The notes: generated by a model from the letters alone, not told the origin. A DNA stretch of 64,000 nucleotides from Thermofilaceae archaeon (GCA_038731975.1 JAVYQJ010000001.1:186001-250000), one strand, 5' to 3'; positions 44,703 to 53,757 are shown, counted from the stretch's first letter. Translations and numbers: made by a program.

Positions 44703-45197
44703 CTAGATGGGAGGACGCTTATCGTCTTGTATCGTCTTCAACACTAGCATTGTGTGAGTTTGCACTACGTCACTGTGCTCCGGCATGTACCTTATCAGAA
44801 ACGAGGTCAGCTCATCCCACTCTCGTGCCCACACCTTGAGAAGGAGATCGTACTCGCCAGTAATTATGTGAGCCTCCTCAACCCAGGGGAGGCCCTTCCG
44901 AGTGTAGCAATCTTCAACGATTTTTTCTGCCAGTAGCTCCTGATTCGACTTATCGCCTCGAAGACCCCCCGTCCTTCTGACCTTAACGAGTACAAAAGCG
45001 ACGTACTTGTAACCGAGTTTCCGCAAATCTACGTCTGCCCTATACCCCTTTACGACCCCCTCCCGCTCTAGCCTATCAAGCCTCTCACTCAGCGTTGTTC
45101 TAGCCGCCCCAATGCTCTTCGCTACCTCGGATAGAGGAACTCTCGCGTTAGCTAGCAGCGAGCGAAGCAAAACTTTATCCAGCTCATCCAACTGCAT
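44703..45197 (-). CDS. Lrp/AsnC family transcriptional regulator
   Basis: This 164-residue protein has an HTH at about residues 5-50 (LDELDKVLLRSLLANARVPL; SIGAARTTLSERLDRLEREG) and a RAM domain (VDLRKLGYKYVAFVLVKVRR, EEAHIITGEYDLLLKVWARE). An insertion rich in charged residues (GGLRGDKSNQELLAEKIVED) lies inside the RAM domain. The two convergent Lrp genes are different in sequence, so not a recent duplication. Ligand unknown. Confidence 0.9.
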   Translation of the reverse strand: MQLDELDKVLLRSLLANARVPLSEVAKSIGAARTTLSERLDRLEREGVVKGYRADVDLRKLGYKYVAFVLVKVRRTGGLRGDKSNQELLAEKIVEDCYTRKGLPWVEEAHIITGEYDLLLKVWAREWDELTSFLIRYMPEHSDVVQTHTMLVLKTIQDDKRPPI

Positions 45198-45269
45198 ACG
45201 CTAATCGGCTCCGGCGGCCACTTTAGATTTTCCCCGGTACGTGCCTTTTCAGAAGATCTGAAGACCCTG

Positions 45270-45381
45270 TGGTGGGGCCGCCGGGACTTGAACCCGGGTC
45301 CCTCCGCGGCGCTCAACCTACGCGGGATCCCGAGGCTAAGCCTCCCGAGCCGCGCATCCTACCAAGCTGGACTACGGCCCC
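45270..45381 (-). tRNA. tRNA-Pro(CGG) with ~33-nt intron
   Basis: On the minus strand: acceptor GGGGCCG/CGGCCCC, D arm GTCC/GGAT, anticodon stem CGCGG/CCGCG, loop CTCGGG with anticodon CGG, T arm CCGGG-TTCAAGT-CCCGG and encoded CCA. About 33 nt (45311-45343) separate position 37 from the 3' half of the anticodon stem, fitting a canonical-site intron. The variable loop as parsed has 7 nt, longer than the usual 5, so a second small insertion or a shifted stem is possible. Confidence 0.8.
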
Positions 45382-45573
45382 TTTGCTGCTCTAATGTTGC
45401 AAGCTTAAGAATTTTCTGCACCAGTGTAAGCTGAAGAGATTTCTGCCCCGACATCAGAGTGTCTAACAGGAAAGAGCCTGACCGTCAACTTTCGCTGAAG
45501 CCTTTCAGAACCATCGAAACTCGCGTGCTCGAGCGAATAACCGCGGGCGGATGGGTAGCCACCTTGTAGCAAA

Positions 45574-45584
45574 CAGTTTAAAAC
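45574..45584 (+). promoter_or_regulatory. Promoter of rio1 (TATA box)
   Basis: AGTTTAAAACA is centred about 27 bp before the rio1 ATG at 45606, predicting a leaderless transcript. The stretch between tRNA-Pro and this box (45382-45573) holds no gene I can support. Confidence 0.5.
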
Positions 45585-45605
45585 AGCCGGTTCTTTTCCG
45601 TTTGG

Positions 45606-46394
45606 ATGCGATGGAGCGAGGATGAGATAACTGATAAGCTCGTTAAGAAAATGAAAAGTGAAAAAAAGGTGAAGGATAGTAGGATTCTGGAAGTTGTGGA
45701 AGAGGTTTTTGATCACAGAACCTTGATGGCGCTCTACAAGCTATTGAATGATGGAGTCATAAAGAGGGTTTACGGGGCAGTTGCGGCCGGGAAGGAGGCG
45801 AGGATATACTGGGCTCAAGGTTCGCAAGACGAGGATCTTGCTCTGAAGATCTACCTCGTAACAGCTTCGGAATTTCGAAGGGGTAGGCTAGCCTACCTAG
45901 AGGGTGATCCCAGGTTCAGGAGGCTTAGGGGCGACGTAAGGAAAATCGTTGAAGCGTGGTGCTCGAAGGAGTACAGGAATCTGATCAGGGCTTGGGAAGC
46001 TGGGGTGAGAGTTCCCCGCCCGATCGCTAGGAACGGCAACATACTGGTCATGGAGTTCATCGGAGATCCGGAAGCTCGCGGTAGACCGGCGCCGCTGCTG
46101 AAGGACGTAGAGCTCGACGACCCCGCCCCTGCTTTTGAAACCCTGAAACAGTACATTATTGCTTTATACAGAAAGGCCAAGCTCGTGCACGCGGATCTAT
46201 CCGAGTATAACGTTATGGTAAGAGGAGATGAGCTAGTGCTCATCGACTTCGGCTCAGCAGTTGACACGCGGCATCCGAGAGCTCTGGAGTTCCTAGAGCG
46301 GGATATTCGTAACATATTCCTCTACTTCGCTAGACTCGGCGTTGAAACGGGTGATCCCAGGAATTTCCTGCAACAGTGCTTGCAAGAGCGGTAG
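45606..46394 (+). CDS. rio1: RIO1-type serine protein kinase
   Basis: This 262-residue protein has the RIO1 signature: VYGAVAAGKEARIYWAQGSQ with STGKEAxVY-like loop, DLALKIYLVTASEFRRGRLA (catalytic Lys), VLVMEF-like NILVMEFIGDPEARG, LVHADLSEYNVMV (HxDLSEYN) and LIDFGSAVDTRHP (DFG-type metal Asp). Rio1 acts in late 40S/30S maturation and rRNA processing. Translation factor aIF1A and the Nmd3-like gene lie next on the opposite strand. Confidence 0.95.
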   Translation: MRWSEDEITDKLVKKMKSEKKVKDSRILEVVEEVFDHRTLMALYKLLNDGVIKRVYGAVAAGKEARIYWAQGSQDEDLALKIYLVTASEFRRGRLAYLEGDPRFRRLRGDVRKIVEAWCSKEYRNLIRAWEAGVRVPRPIARNGNILVMEFIGDPEARGRPAPLLKDVELDDPAPAFETLKQYIIALYRKAKLVHADLSEYNVMVRGDELVLIDFGSAVDTRHPRALEFLERDIRNIFLYFARLGVETGDPRNFLQQCLQER

Positions 46395-46518
46395 CTGCAG
46401 GCACAGGCCTAAAACGGTGGTGTAATCCCGCCAGGCAAGTCCGGCTCAGATCCCCGATTACCTAACCGTCTCCTGAAGCCCCTCCCTGCCGGTATTAAGG
46501 GGCGCTACGAGCGTTGCG

Positions 46519-46854
46519 TCACATGGATGTGCCTTCCAGCACCTTCTTGAGCCCCTCTGTGAGTCTCATGCTATCCAGTTTCTGGACTTCGCCGCCGGAG
46601 TACCTGTATATGATGTCCCCCTTCTCGTCACGCTGGAACTCCCAGGGGGCTACGAGTACGACGTCTCCCACCTTCATCCAAACCCTCTTCTTATACCTCC
46701 CAGGGATCCTGCATAGCCTGACCTTTCCATCCTCGCAGAGGACTCTCGCTCGATCGTAGCCTAGGAACTGCTGGATAACGCCCAGTAGCATGTCCTTACC
46801 GTTGGGCAGCGGCATACTGTCCTTCCTTTCTTCCTCTCCCTTTCTTTTAGGCAC
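46519..46854 (-). CDS. eif1A: Translation initiation factor aIF1A
   Basis: This 111-residue OB-fold protein shows RARVLCEDGKVRLCRIPGRY (IPGK-type motif), KKRVWMKVGDVVLVAPWEFQ and DEKGDIIYRYSGGEVQKL, the eIF1A pattern, with a basic N-terminal tail. It occupies the A site of the small subunit during start-site selection. It is monocistronic and convergent with rio1. Confidence 0.95.
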   Translation of the reverse strand: MPKRKGEEERKDSMPLPNGKDMLLGVIQQFLGYDRARVLCEDGKVRLCRIPGRYKKRVWMKVGDVVLVAPWEFQRDEKGDIIYRYSGGEVQKLDSMRLTEGLKKVLEGTSM

Positions 46855-46891
46855 GAACGTTCGCGCGTTTTCGTTGTCTTTATATCTTGCG

Positions 46892-47980
46892 CTACCTGGC
46901 TGGTCGGACGAGCGGAACTGGATACGCCCGGCCGTTAATGAAGGCCAGCATCACTTGCCCCCCCTCGATCAGCCAGCTCGGTTTCTTAGCGAGCGCGAAG
47001 GAGATGGCGTTGCGAGAGCGTGTGAGTACCACATCGACGTTCTCGCCTGTTACAGAAGCTACAATAGCGGGTTCCAGCTCCTCCCTTCTGAGTATAACGC
47101 GGCTCCTCTCGATCAGTTGCCTCACGTTGCTTAACGTGCGCTCGTCGTACGTCTGTAAGCAGAGCGCTCTCACGCCTTGCCGCGCGACTTCAAGGACGTA
47201 GTATACTCGTTGCTCAAACTCAATGATGTCACCCGGCCTGAAACCCGGTAGAAGGACTCTTAGAGTAATCCTGGCGACAGGCTTACCCGATACGCTGCCA
47301 GCAGATTTACGAGTCTCCAGAATGGAAGCGAAGAGCTCGCGCTTTAGCGCGCTCACAGCTAGTCGAGCGCTGGGTTGAGAGGAGAATACGAAGTCGACAC
47401 CTCCCTCCCTCTCCTCCACCTCGAACAGATCGAGGCTCCCACGCCATCTAGCGCTTAAGCCTCGTTCCACGATCCTCTTGACTTCCTCCACCTCACTGGC
47501 TGTTAAGGGCCTCCCCCTAGCCCGCACCTGGATGCGTGCGGCTTCTCTCCTCGACTTTGCCATGATGCAATCTGAGCACAGAGCCCACTGCACGTGCAGT
47601 GCAGCCTCGTGCAACTCCTCTTGAGGCGCCACGCTCTCCTCAGGGGTGCTCACCACTCTGATTGTCACGCGATCCCCCTCCACGAGGCTCACATCCAAAG
47701 AGCGGATCCTACCCCTGGTCTTTCCTCTCCTCTTCACTTCGGCCTTCACAGCCTCGACGATAGGGTCGCCCCCAGTCGCTTTCCTCCACTTACCCCCCAG
47801 CTTGTAAGCCCCGCACACCTTGCACACTGTCACCTCGATTGTGTGGGGCACCTCAACGGAGCTCCACCTTGCTTTGAAACATTCTTCGCAAACCCCGTTG
47901 TAGAGCTCTCTAACCTCTTTACCGCAGACGGGGCATAACCTGGACAGGAGGTCATTTTTCCCCGGCGCCAAGCCCGTCAC
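46892..47980 (-). CDS. Nmd3-related protein
   Basis: This 362-residue protein has an N-terminal zinc region with CPVCGKEVRELYNGVCEECF and a second VCKVCGAYKLGGKW, then CSDCIMAKS. This is the multiple CxxC arrangement of the archaeal/eukaryotic Nmd3 family, whose eukaryotic members carry 60S subunits out of the nucleus. In archaea the role is presumably in large-subunit maturation. The start ATG overlaps the DUF424 stop as ATGA, so the two are coupled. Confidence 0.88.
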   Translation of the reverse strand: MTGLAPGKNDLLSRLCPVCGKEVRELYNGVCEECFKARWSSVEVPHTIEVTVCKVCGAYKLGGKWRKATGGDPIVEAVKAEVKRRGKTRGRIRSLDVSLVEGDRVTIRVVSTPEESVAPQEELHEAALHVQWALCSDCIMAKSRREAARIQVRARGRPLTASEVEEVKRIVERGLSARWRGSLDLFEVEEREGGVDFVFSSQPSARLAVSALKRELFASILETRKSAGSVSGKPVARITLRVLLPGFRPGDIIEFEQRVYYVLEVARQGVRALCLQTYDERTLSNVRQLIERSRVILRREELEPAIVASVTGENVDVVLTRSRNAISFALAKKPSWLIEGGQVMLAFINGRAYPVPLVRPAR

Positions 47981-48279
47981 CTCAGTATCAACTGTACGTG
48001 CAGCACCCCGCCAATTCTTACCGCTGCTAAGTTGATGATCGGTATGCGCTTCGCGAGCTCAGAGACAACCCTATCGCCAAACGCGTTAATCATTGTCGCC
48101 CCCTCAAGGTACTCCCAGAGGCGATCAAGAGGCACCCTTTCACCTGCGTAGAACTCCGGGCGTATCGGAAGCTTGAAACTACCGGTATCGAGCTCTCTCC
48201 CGAGAAGCTCTTCATCGCACACAGCCACCAGCATATCTCCGCCTTGCCTGTGCACTTTCACGTAGCACCATGCATTCAT
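47977..48279 (-). CDS. DUF424 family protein
   Basis: From the ATG at 48279 the product is 100 residues. Characteristic segments are YVKVHRQGGDMLVAVCDEEL, ATMINAFGDRVVSELAKRIP and the closing VRIGGVLHVQLILR. This matches archaeal DUF424, usually next to Nmd3-like or aIF2-beta genes, with a probable but unproven role in translation. It overlaps the Nmd3-like gene by 4 bp. Confidence 0.85.
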   Translation of the reverse strand: MNAWCYVKVHRQGGDMLVAVCDEELLGRELDTGSFKLPIRPEFYAGERVPLDRLWEYLEGATMINAFGDRVVSELAKRIPIINLAAVRIGGVLHVQLILR

Positions 48280-48422
48280 TCGCGACAAACATCGAGCGTG
48301 TCAAGGTTAAAAATGTTCTTTCGGTAGCGCAAAGTTGATCTTACCCGGGGGGACATGAAAACGGGCCTATGAAGAAGGCTGGTATAGCTGCCCCCTGATG
48401 AGCGACACCAGAGCCGAGGCCC

Positions 48423-49163
48423 CTATGCTAGCCTCCTATCCTTCAAAACAACGATGCCCTTCCCGGGCTTTATCTGAAACTCGTAGACTGCAGGATCAGC
48501 CGGCCTCCACCGCATCTTTCTCACCCAGATCGTCCTCGTGTACCTGTTACCCACGTAACGGAGGCCTAGCACTAAGATTCCTGCCGCCAGGAACTCCTCA
48601 ACTCCGAAGCGGCTGAGCTGAGTTGAACCCGTTGGGATCTCCGAGGTGATTAAAGTAGTGGCCCCTATCTTCCGCTCGATGCTCACTAGCAAGCTCCTGA
48701 CGTAGTCCCGCATCTTCACAACGCTCTCCTCCTCCACCACCAGAGGGGCGATAGGGTCGATCACTAGCCTCTCGGCACCCACTTCCTCAACAGCCTCTTT
48801 CAAGTTGCTCACAATGGAGTCGACCACCGATTCCACAGGCTTACTTCGCACACGCTCGATGAAATCGGGTAGCAGAGTAACGACGTAGAGCTGCCCGGTC
48901 TTTATCAGCGGCTCGATGTCCCAGCCGAAGGATTTCGCGCCCTCCACGAAGCTCTCGTACTCCTCGTCCACCAGGAGATAGACACCGCTCTCCCCCTTCG
49001 CAATGCCATGCAGCAGGAAGTTGAGCGAGAAGAGGGTCTTCCCGGTACCAGTCTCGCCGGCAACAAGGTACGTCCTCCCCTTTATGAAGCCCCCACCTAT
49101 GACATCGTCTAAGCCCTCGATGCCCGTCTCCACGAGCTCCAAGCTCCCTCCCTTACACCTCAA
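48423..49163 (-). CDS. KaiC/RadA-like single-domain ATPase
   Basis: This 246-residue protein has Walker A LVAGETGTGKTLFSLNFLLH (about residues 32-51), acidic LLVDEEYESFVEGAK, Walker B-like RLVIDPIAPLVVEEE, and TTLITSEIPTGSTQLSRFGV. It belongs to COG0467 like the ATPase at 6124-6915 but is a distinct paralogue. It overlaps the end of the DUF2192 gene as ATGA and so is co-expressed with it. Function unknown. Confidence 0.85.
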   Translation of the reverse strand: MRCKGGSLELVETGIEGLDDVIGGGFIKGRTYLVAGETGTGKTLFSLNFLLHGIAKGESGVYLLVDEEYESFVEGAKSFGWDIEPLIKTGQLYVVTLLPDFIERVRSKPVESVVDSIVSNLKEAVEEVGAERLVIDPIAPLVVEEESVVKMRDYVRSLLVSIERKIGATTLITSEIPTGSTQLSRFGVEEFLAAGILVLGLRYVGNRYTRTIWVRKMRWRPADPAVYEFQIKPGKGIVVLKDRRLA

Positions 49164-49891
49164 TAGGGTTGGTGTTTTAAGGAGAGCGCATTGTAGACAA
49201 GTCTCTCGCTAGCACCTAAAACGTTGATGGCGATGTCCCCGATCAAATCGTCTGAGGGGGCCGCCTTTGATGCGTTGAGCTTGATGCAGAGCGCGTGCTT
49301 CAACGTCTCCTTCTCAAACCTCGTTGTCACTTTGCCGACGGCTATGGCCTGTGCCACGGCGAATGCGATGAAGAACCTTTTGAAGCCCTGGATCTTCTGC
49401 GCAAGCTGGGGGAAAGCCTCCTCGAGTCTAGCAAGAAGGGTGGAAAGCCGCTCTTCGGACTTGAACCCCATCAGGACGGCCGTCGCCTCCAGCCTCGCGA
49501 TTCGGAACACCGCGTTTTCATCCACAACCCCCATCTCCTCTGCGACTGCCCTCTCACCCTCACCGGCGAGTAAGCGCTCAGCAGCTCGCTCAGCCCTCAG
49601 CTCTACGTTGAGGAACTTCTCGTAGAAGTCCTTGTACTCATTAGGGTCGAGACCCAGGCCGTACCTCGCGACTACGTAGACGGTGCAAACCTCCTTATCG
49701 AAGATGTTGATCTTGGTGCGACCCCTTATCGGCTCGATGCCCCTCTGACTGTAGATTCTCTCGAGCTCGAGGACTAGATCCTCCCTCGAGCGGAGTTCGC
49801 CCCGGAGGGCTTTAGAGATGAGGTCGAGGCAGGCGTTGATTCGTTCAGAGTGCAGCGCCTTCACTCGTGCGCCCCCTGGCTTCGATCTCAA
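49160..49891 (-). CDS. DUF2192 family protein
   Basis: This 243-residue, mostly helical protein has segments RGRTKINIFDKEVCTVYVVA, YGLGLDPNEYKDFYEKFLNV, FRIARLEATAVLMGFKSEER and FEKETLKHALCIKLNASKAA. These fit DUF2192, which I know from Thermoproteota. The function is unknown. As annotated it overlaps the L10e gene by 47 bp; a GTG at 49864 would reduce this to 20 bp and may be the true start. It is coupled to the downstream KaiC-like ATPase. Confidence 0.72.
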   Translation of the reverse strand: MRSKPGGARVKALHSERINACLDLISKALRGELRSREDLVLELERIYSQRGIEPIRGRTKINIFDKEVCTVYVVARYGLGLDPNEYKDFYEKFLNVELRAERAAERLLAGEGERAVAEEMGVVDENAVFRIARLEATAVLMGFKSEERLSTLLARLEEAFPQLAQKIQGFKRFFIAFAVAQAIAVGKVTTRFEKETLKHALCIKLNASKAAPSDDLIGDIAINVLGASERLVYNALSLKHQPY

Positions 49892-50375
49892 CTCTGCAGG
49901 GCAGCGAGATCTTGGACGATGCTCTGCGTAGGGCTTCTTTCGCGTGCTCGAGGCCGCTCTTGTTGACCTTCACCAGCAGTACGGCTTGTCCCGCCTCCAC
50001 TCTCGCCGCTCTACCGATCGGCGTGCCGAAGGAGAGGCGCATGCCGTCCTGGAGACGGTCGGCTCCGGCCATGGCCATCATCTTGTTCTCCCGAATTATG
50101 TGGTGGGGGAACACCGTTATCTTCATGAAGTAATTCTGCTCGCCCAGCTTCGTGGACAGGTATTTGTTGGCTATCTGCCTCGCAGCCTCCAGAGCGTTCT
50201 GCCTGATCTGCCCGGGCTTCATGGTCACCAGCTTCAACGTGTACTCGAACTCGCCCTTCGGGTTGCCCAGCTCGAACTTCGGTATTGTGACGGGCGGTAT
50301 GCTCTTGATGTACTCCAGCCTAGTGTAGGGTGGAGTATCGAACCTCCTGTAGCACCTTCCGGGTCTAAGCGGCAT
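49845..50375 (-). CDS. rpl10e: Large ribosomal subunit protein L10e (uL16)
   Basis: This 176-residue protein shows the L10e pattern: MPLRPGRCYRRFDTPPYTRL at the start, FPHHIIRENKMMAMAGADRL and QDGMRLSFGTPIGRAARVEA, AVLLVKVNKSGLEHAKEALR. It sits near the peptidyl-transferase and A-site tRNA elbow; in eukaryotes the cognate protein is loaded with help from Nmd3, whose relative is encoded about 2 kb away on the same strand. Confidence 0.96.
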   Translation of the reverse strand: MPLRPGRCYRRFDTPPYTRLEYIKSIPPVTIPKFELGNPKGEFEYTLKLVTMKPGQIRQNALEAARQIANKYLSTKLGEQNYFMKITVFPHHIIRENKMMAMAGADRLQDGMRLSFGTPIGRAARVEAGQAVLLVKVNKSGLEHAKEALRRASSKISLPCRVEIEARGRTSEGAAL

Positions 50376-50405
50376 GGCTGCTCTCCCTGCTCAAGCTTTC
50401 ATCGG

Positions 50406-51152
50406 TTATATGCGTTGTGGTCGCTCCGAGGCCTTGAGAGCTTGTATGCGCTCGTACGCTCCTCTCAATGCACCGAGTAGCATCCTAACGTCGGCGTCAG
50501 TGGGGGTCGCGCCGCCGAGAAGCCTCTTCATCATGAGGCACGCTCTCTCAGCTCGATCCTCCCTTTCCCCCAGCTCCAGGAGGAGCAGCTTGAGGTACCG
50601 CAGGAGTACCTCCAGCTCCTCCCTTCTAGGCATCCTTTCCCGCTGCCACGCCGGGGCTGTCTGGACCGTCTGCTTGTAGATCTCGTAGAAGAAGACTGCG
50701 GCCGCGTGGGAAACGTTCATTATCGGGTACTCGGGGTTTGCCGGGATGATCGAAACGATGTCGCAGAGGGAGAGTTCCTCGTTCGTAAGACCTATGTCCT
50801 CTCTACCCAGCACGAGCAGGACCTTCCCCTCCTGCTCGGCTATCCTTCTGGCGAGCTGGTCCGGAGGGATCCAGCGGCGCACGAGGTCGAAATCCCTCGT
50901 GGCGACACCGGTGGTGCCTACGATAAGGTCGAACTCCCTCCTTAGCTGAGCAAGGTCATCGACGATGCGCGCGTTCGCGAGAACATCTTGAGCGTGAGCG
51001 GAGAAACGGTAGGCTTCATCGCCGATGCGGCATCTGGGTTTCACAAGGATCAGCCTTGTTAACCCAAAGTTCTTCATGCAACGCGCTACGTAACCCACGT
51101 TGATCTCGTAGAGGGGTTCGACGAACGCTACCGAAACGTTGTTGAGGCGCAC
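50406..51152 (-). CDS. TrmJ-like SPOUT RNA 2'-O-methyltransferase
   Basis: This 248-residue protein has the SpoU/TrmH-type knot: VGYVARCMKNFGLTRLILVK (about residues 20-39), FDLIVGTTGVATRDFD, KVLLVLGREDIGLTNEELSL and IPANPEYPIMNVSHAAAVFF (motif 3). This pattern fits archaeal TrmJ, which methylates C32 of tRNA, with a helical C-terminal extension. It uses SAM as donor. It starts a minus-strand run leading to L10e and DUF2192. Confidence 0.87.
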   Translation of the reverse strand: MRLNNVSVAFVEPLYEINVGYVARCMKNFGLTRLILVKPRCRIGDEAYRFSAHAQDVLANARIVDDLAQLRREFDLIVGTTGVATRDFDLVRRWIPPDQLARRIAEQEGKVLLVLGREDIGLTNEELSLCDIVSIIPANPEYPIMNVSHAAAVFFYEIYKQTVQTAPAWQRERMPRREELEVLLRYLKLLLLELGEREDRAERACLMMKRLLGGATPTDADVRMLLGALRGAYERIQALKASERPQRI

Positions 51153-51522
51153 GTAGCCACTGAGCGACTGAGCTCAAAACGTTGACTCTAGCTGGAAGTT
51201 TAACTCGGCGCGAACGATAGTTCGTAGGAGCAAACTGTTTTTGTGAGAGCCTCTTAGTGGCCACTAAGCTCGAGGTAGGATAAAAGAAAAGGCAGAGGTG
51301 GTGATCGAGCTTAATCGACAGTTCAACTCGCTGGTCGGTGAATCTCAAGCGGCGATGGGGGCGGTACTACGCGGAAAGGTGGATGGAAGGTGAAGGTGGC
51401 TGGTCAGCCGAGACAGATCATATCACCGGTCCAATCGTCTCTTCGTCATCACTCGTAGAACGGTGGCCTGCGGCCCCCATATAAATATTAAGCTGCTGGG
51501 GACTCGTGAAACCGGTGGTCAT
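51153..51522. other. Intergenic region upstream of aIF5B
   Basis: About 370 bp between divergent genes. I see a GAGGTAGGATAAAAGAAAAG stretch (about 51271-51290) that could be a promoter for aIF5B, an AGTGGCCACT palindrome just before it, and only short ORFs of 20-30 codons with no recognisable product. Nothing else is supported. Confidence 0.4.
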
Positions 51523-53316
51523 GTGCAGCCGGCAGCACACTTGCGGTCTCCAATCCTAGTAGTACTGGGCCACGTAGATGTTGGGAAGACGACACTGTTG
51601 GACAAGATAAGGGGAACGGCTGTTGCGAGGAGGGAGCCGGGGACCATGACGCAGCACATCGGAGCATCGTACCTACCGTGGAGCGCGCTCGAGAGCATGT
51701 GTGCTCCGCTAACCAAGCAGCTCCGCACAACGGTTAAGATACCGGGCTTCCTCGTGATAGACACGCCCGGCCATGAGGCCTTCTCGAACCTCCGGCGGCG
51801 GGGTGGTAGCGTAGCTGACCTTGCGATTCTCGTCGTGGACGTAAACAGAGGGTTCGAGAAGCAGACCTACGAGGCGATTGAGCTGCTGAAGTCGAGGCGA
51901 GTGCCATTCATCGTCGCGGCAAACAAGATTGATAGGATCCCCGGCTGGGAGCCCCACCCTGGAGCCCCGTTCGTTCAGAGTTTCGCGCTGCAGGATCCCG
52001 ACGTGCAGATGAAGCTTGAAGAGCTCCTCGCGAGTGTTATCGTTGATCTAAACAAGGAGGGCTTCATGGCGGATAGGTACGACAGGATCAGGGATTTCAC
52101 GAAGACTGTCGCGATAGTCCCTATCAGCGCGCTTACGGGCGAGGGCATAGCAGACTTGATGCTGGTTCTGGCAGGGCTTGCCCAGAGGTACTTGATCAAC
52201 CGGCTCCACGTAGCAGAAGGCCCGGCAAAGGGGGTAGTGCTCGAAGTGAAGGAGACGCCCGGTCTGGGGACTACCGTGGCTGTGATCCTGTACGATGGTG
52301 TTCTAAGGAAGGGGGATACCGTTGTCGTAGGGGGCCTGGAGAAGACGATTGTGACGCGAGTTAGAGCGATTCTCATGCCCAAGCCGCTCGACGAGATGAG
52401 GTCGCCAGAGGACCGCTTCTACCTGATGGATGAGGTGAGAGCGGCCGCGGGAGTTCTTGTAGCCGCCCCAGACCTTGACGGAGCAATCCCCGGTGCCCCA
52501 TTTCTAGCCGCCCCTACAGATGAGGAAGTGAAAAGATTGATCGGTGAAGTCGAGGAGGAGGTAAAGTCCGTCAGAGTCGCGCGAGACACTGTGGGCGTCG
52601 TCGTTAAGGCGGATACGTTGGGGACGCTAGAAGCTCTCGTCGGTTACCTACGCAGGTTCAACGTGCCGGTGAGGTATGCGGACGTGGGGCCGGTCGTGAA
52701 GCGTGACGTGGTAGAGGCTGAAATCGTCAAGAACGCTGATAGATTTAGAGCGGTCATCTTGGCCTTCAACGTAAAGGTCACAGAGGAGGGCGAAGTTGAA
52801 GCGAAGGCTCGCGGTATACGGATCTTCCAAAGCAACATAATCTACCAGTTGGTCGAGGAGTACTTGAAGTGGTACGAGAGCGAGAGGGAGAGCGAGAAGA
52901 GGGCAGAGCTCGGTAGGCTGATTCTTCCCGGGAAGATCCAGCTCCTCCCCGGCTACGTGTTCAGGAGGAGTGACCCAGCGATCGTGGGAGTGAAAGTCCT
53001 TGCAGGTAGAGTGCGCCGAGGCTCCCCTCTCATAACGAGGGAGGGTCGGGAGGTGGGTGAGGTCATGCAGATACAGGTGCAGAGAAAGCCGGTCGATGAA
53101 GCGGTCAAAGGACAGGAAGTTGCGGTCTCGATCCGGGGGAAAGTTATCATCGGAAGGCAGGTTAAGGAGGGTGATATCCTCTACGTGGACGTTCCCCTCG
53201 AGCACATCAACAAGCTGCTTGAGAAGTTCGCAGGGGATTTGAGCGAAGAGGAGGTAGCTCTCCTGAAGAGCCTCCGGGCCTTCAAACTAGGCTTCCTGGA
53301 TACGCTGCCCCCATAG
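51523..53316 (+). CDS. infB: Translation initiation factor aIF5B (IF2-like GTPase)
   Basis: From the GTG at 51523 the protein has 597 residues, the usual archaeal size; a GTG at 51463 would add 20 unconserved residues. GTPase motifs: LGHVDVGKTTLLDKIRG (G1, about residues 14-30; Val replaces the usual His), DTPGHEAFSNLRRRGGSVAD (G3), AANKIDRIPGW (G4). Domains II-IV follow, ending KLGFLDTLPP. It joins ribosomal subunits during initiation. S6e and aIF2-gamma follow on the same strand. Confidence 0.95.
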   Translation: MQPAAHLRSPILVVLGHVDVGKTTLLDKIRGTAVARREPGTMTQHIGASYLPWSALESMCAPLTKQLRTTVKIPGFLVIDTPGHEAFSNLRRRGGSVADLAILVVDVNRGFEKQTYEAIELLKSRRVPFIVAANKIDRIPGWEPHPGAPFVQSFALQDPDVQMKLEELLASVIVDLNKEGFMADRYDRIRDFTKTVAIVPISALTGEGIADLMLVLAGLAQRYLINRLHVAEGPAKGVVLEVKETPGLGTTVAVILYDGVLRKGDTVVVGGLEKTIVTRVRAILMPKPLDEMRSPEDRFYLMDEVRAAAGVLVAAPDLDGAIPGAPFLAAPTDEEVKRLIGEVEEEVKSVRVARDTVGVVVKADTLGTLEALVGYLRRFNVPVRYADVGPVVKRDVVEAEIVKNADRFRAVILAFNVKVTEEGEVEAKARGIRIFQSNIIYQLVEEYLKWYESERESEKRAELGRLILPGKIQLLPGYVFRRSDPAIVGVKVLAGRVRRGSPLITREGREVGEVMQIQVQRKPVDEAVKGQEVAVSIRGKVIIGRQVKEGDILYVDVPLEHINKLLEKFAGDLSEEEVALLKSLRAFKLGFLDTLPP

Positions 53317-53364
53317 CCCAATCGCCAGCAAAATTTCAAATACCATTAAAGGGGCAGTCTGCCG

Positions 53365-53757
53365 ATGGTCTCGTTCAAGGTCGTTATAGCGAATCCGAAA
53401 ACTGGGCGCTCGGAGCAGGTAGAGGTTACGGGGCAGAACGCGGCCAGGCTGATAGGCCTTCGCATCGGCGATGTCTTCGACGGAAGTATAGTGGGAAAAC
53501 CCGGTTTGAAGCTAAAGATCACCGGCGGTTCGGGGAAAGCGGGAGAGCCGATGCTACCCTTCCTGCCGGGCGGAGTGAAGCGCTACCTTCTGCTTTCACG
53601 TCCGCCGGGCTACCACCCGAAGGATAGGGGCGAGAGAAGGCGTAAATTCGTTCGCGGCAACATGATTACGGAGGACATAGTCCAGATAAACACGATAATC
53701 GTCGAAGGCGGTGATGAAGTTGGAGAAGGGAGTGGAGCTTCGTCAACCCCTGGTTAA
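53365..53757 (+). CDS. rps6e: Small ribosomal subunit protein S6e
   Basis: This 130-residue protein has archaeal S6e length without the eukaryotic phosphorylated tail: VVIANPKTGRSEQVEVTGQN, LIGLRIGDVFDGSIVGKPGL, KLKITGGSGKAGEPMLPFLP and RGERRRKFVRGNMITEDIVQ. It lies just before aIF2-gamma, a conserved archaeal pairing. The last 44 bp overlap the aIF2-gamma reading frame, tight even for this genome. Confidence 0.95.
   Translation: MVSFKVVIANPKTGRSEQVEVTGQNAARLIGLRIGDVFDGSIVGKPGLKLKITGGSGKAGEPMLPFLPGGVKRYLLLSRPPGYHPKDRGERRRKFVRGNMITEDIVQINTIIVEGGDEVGEGSGASSTPG

Noticed and set aside
51301-51393. 30-codon frame upstream of aIF5B
   Set aside because: No recognisable product, no conserved context, and length expected by chance.
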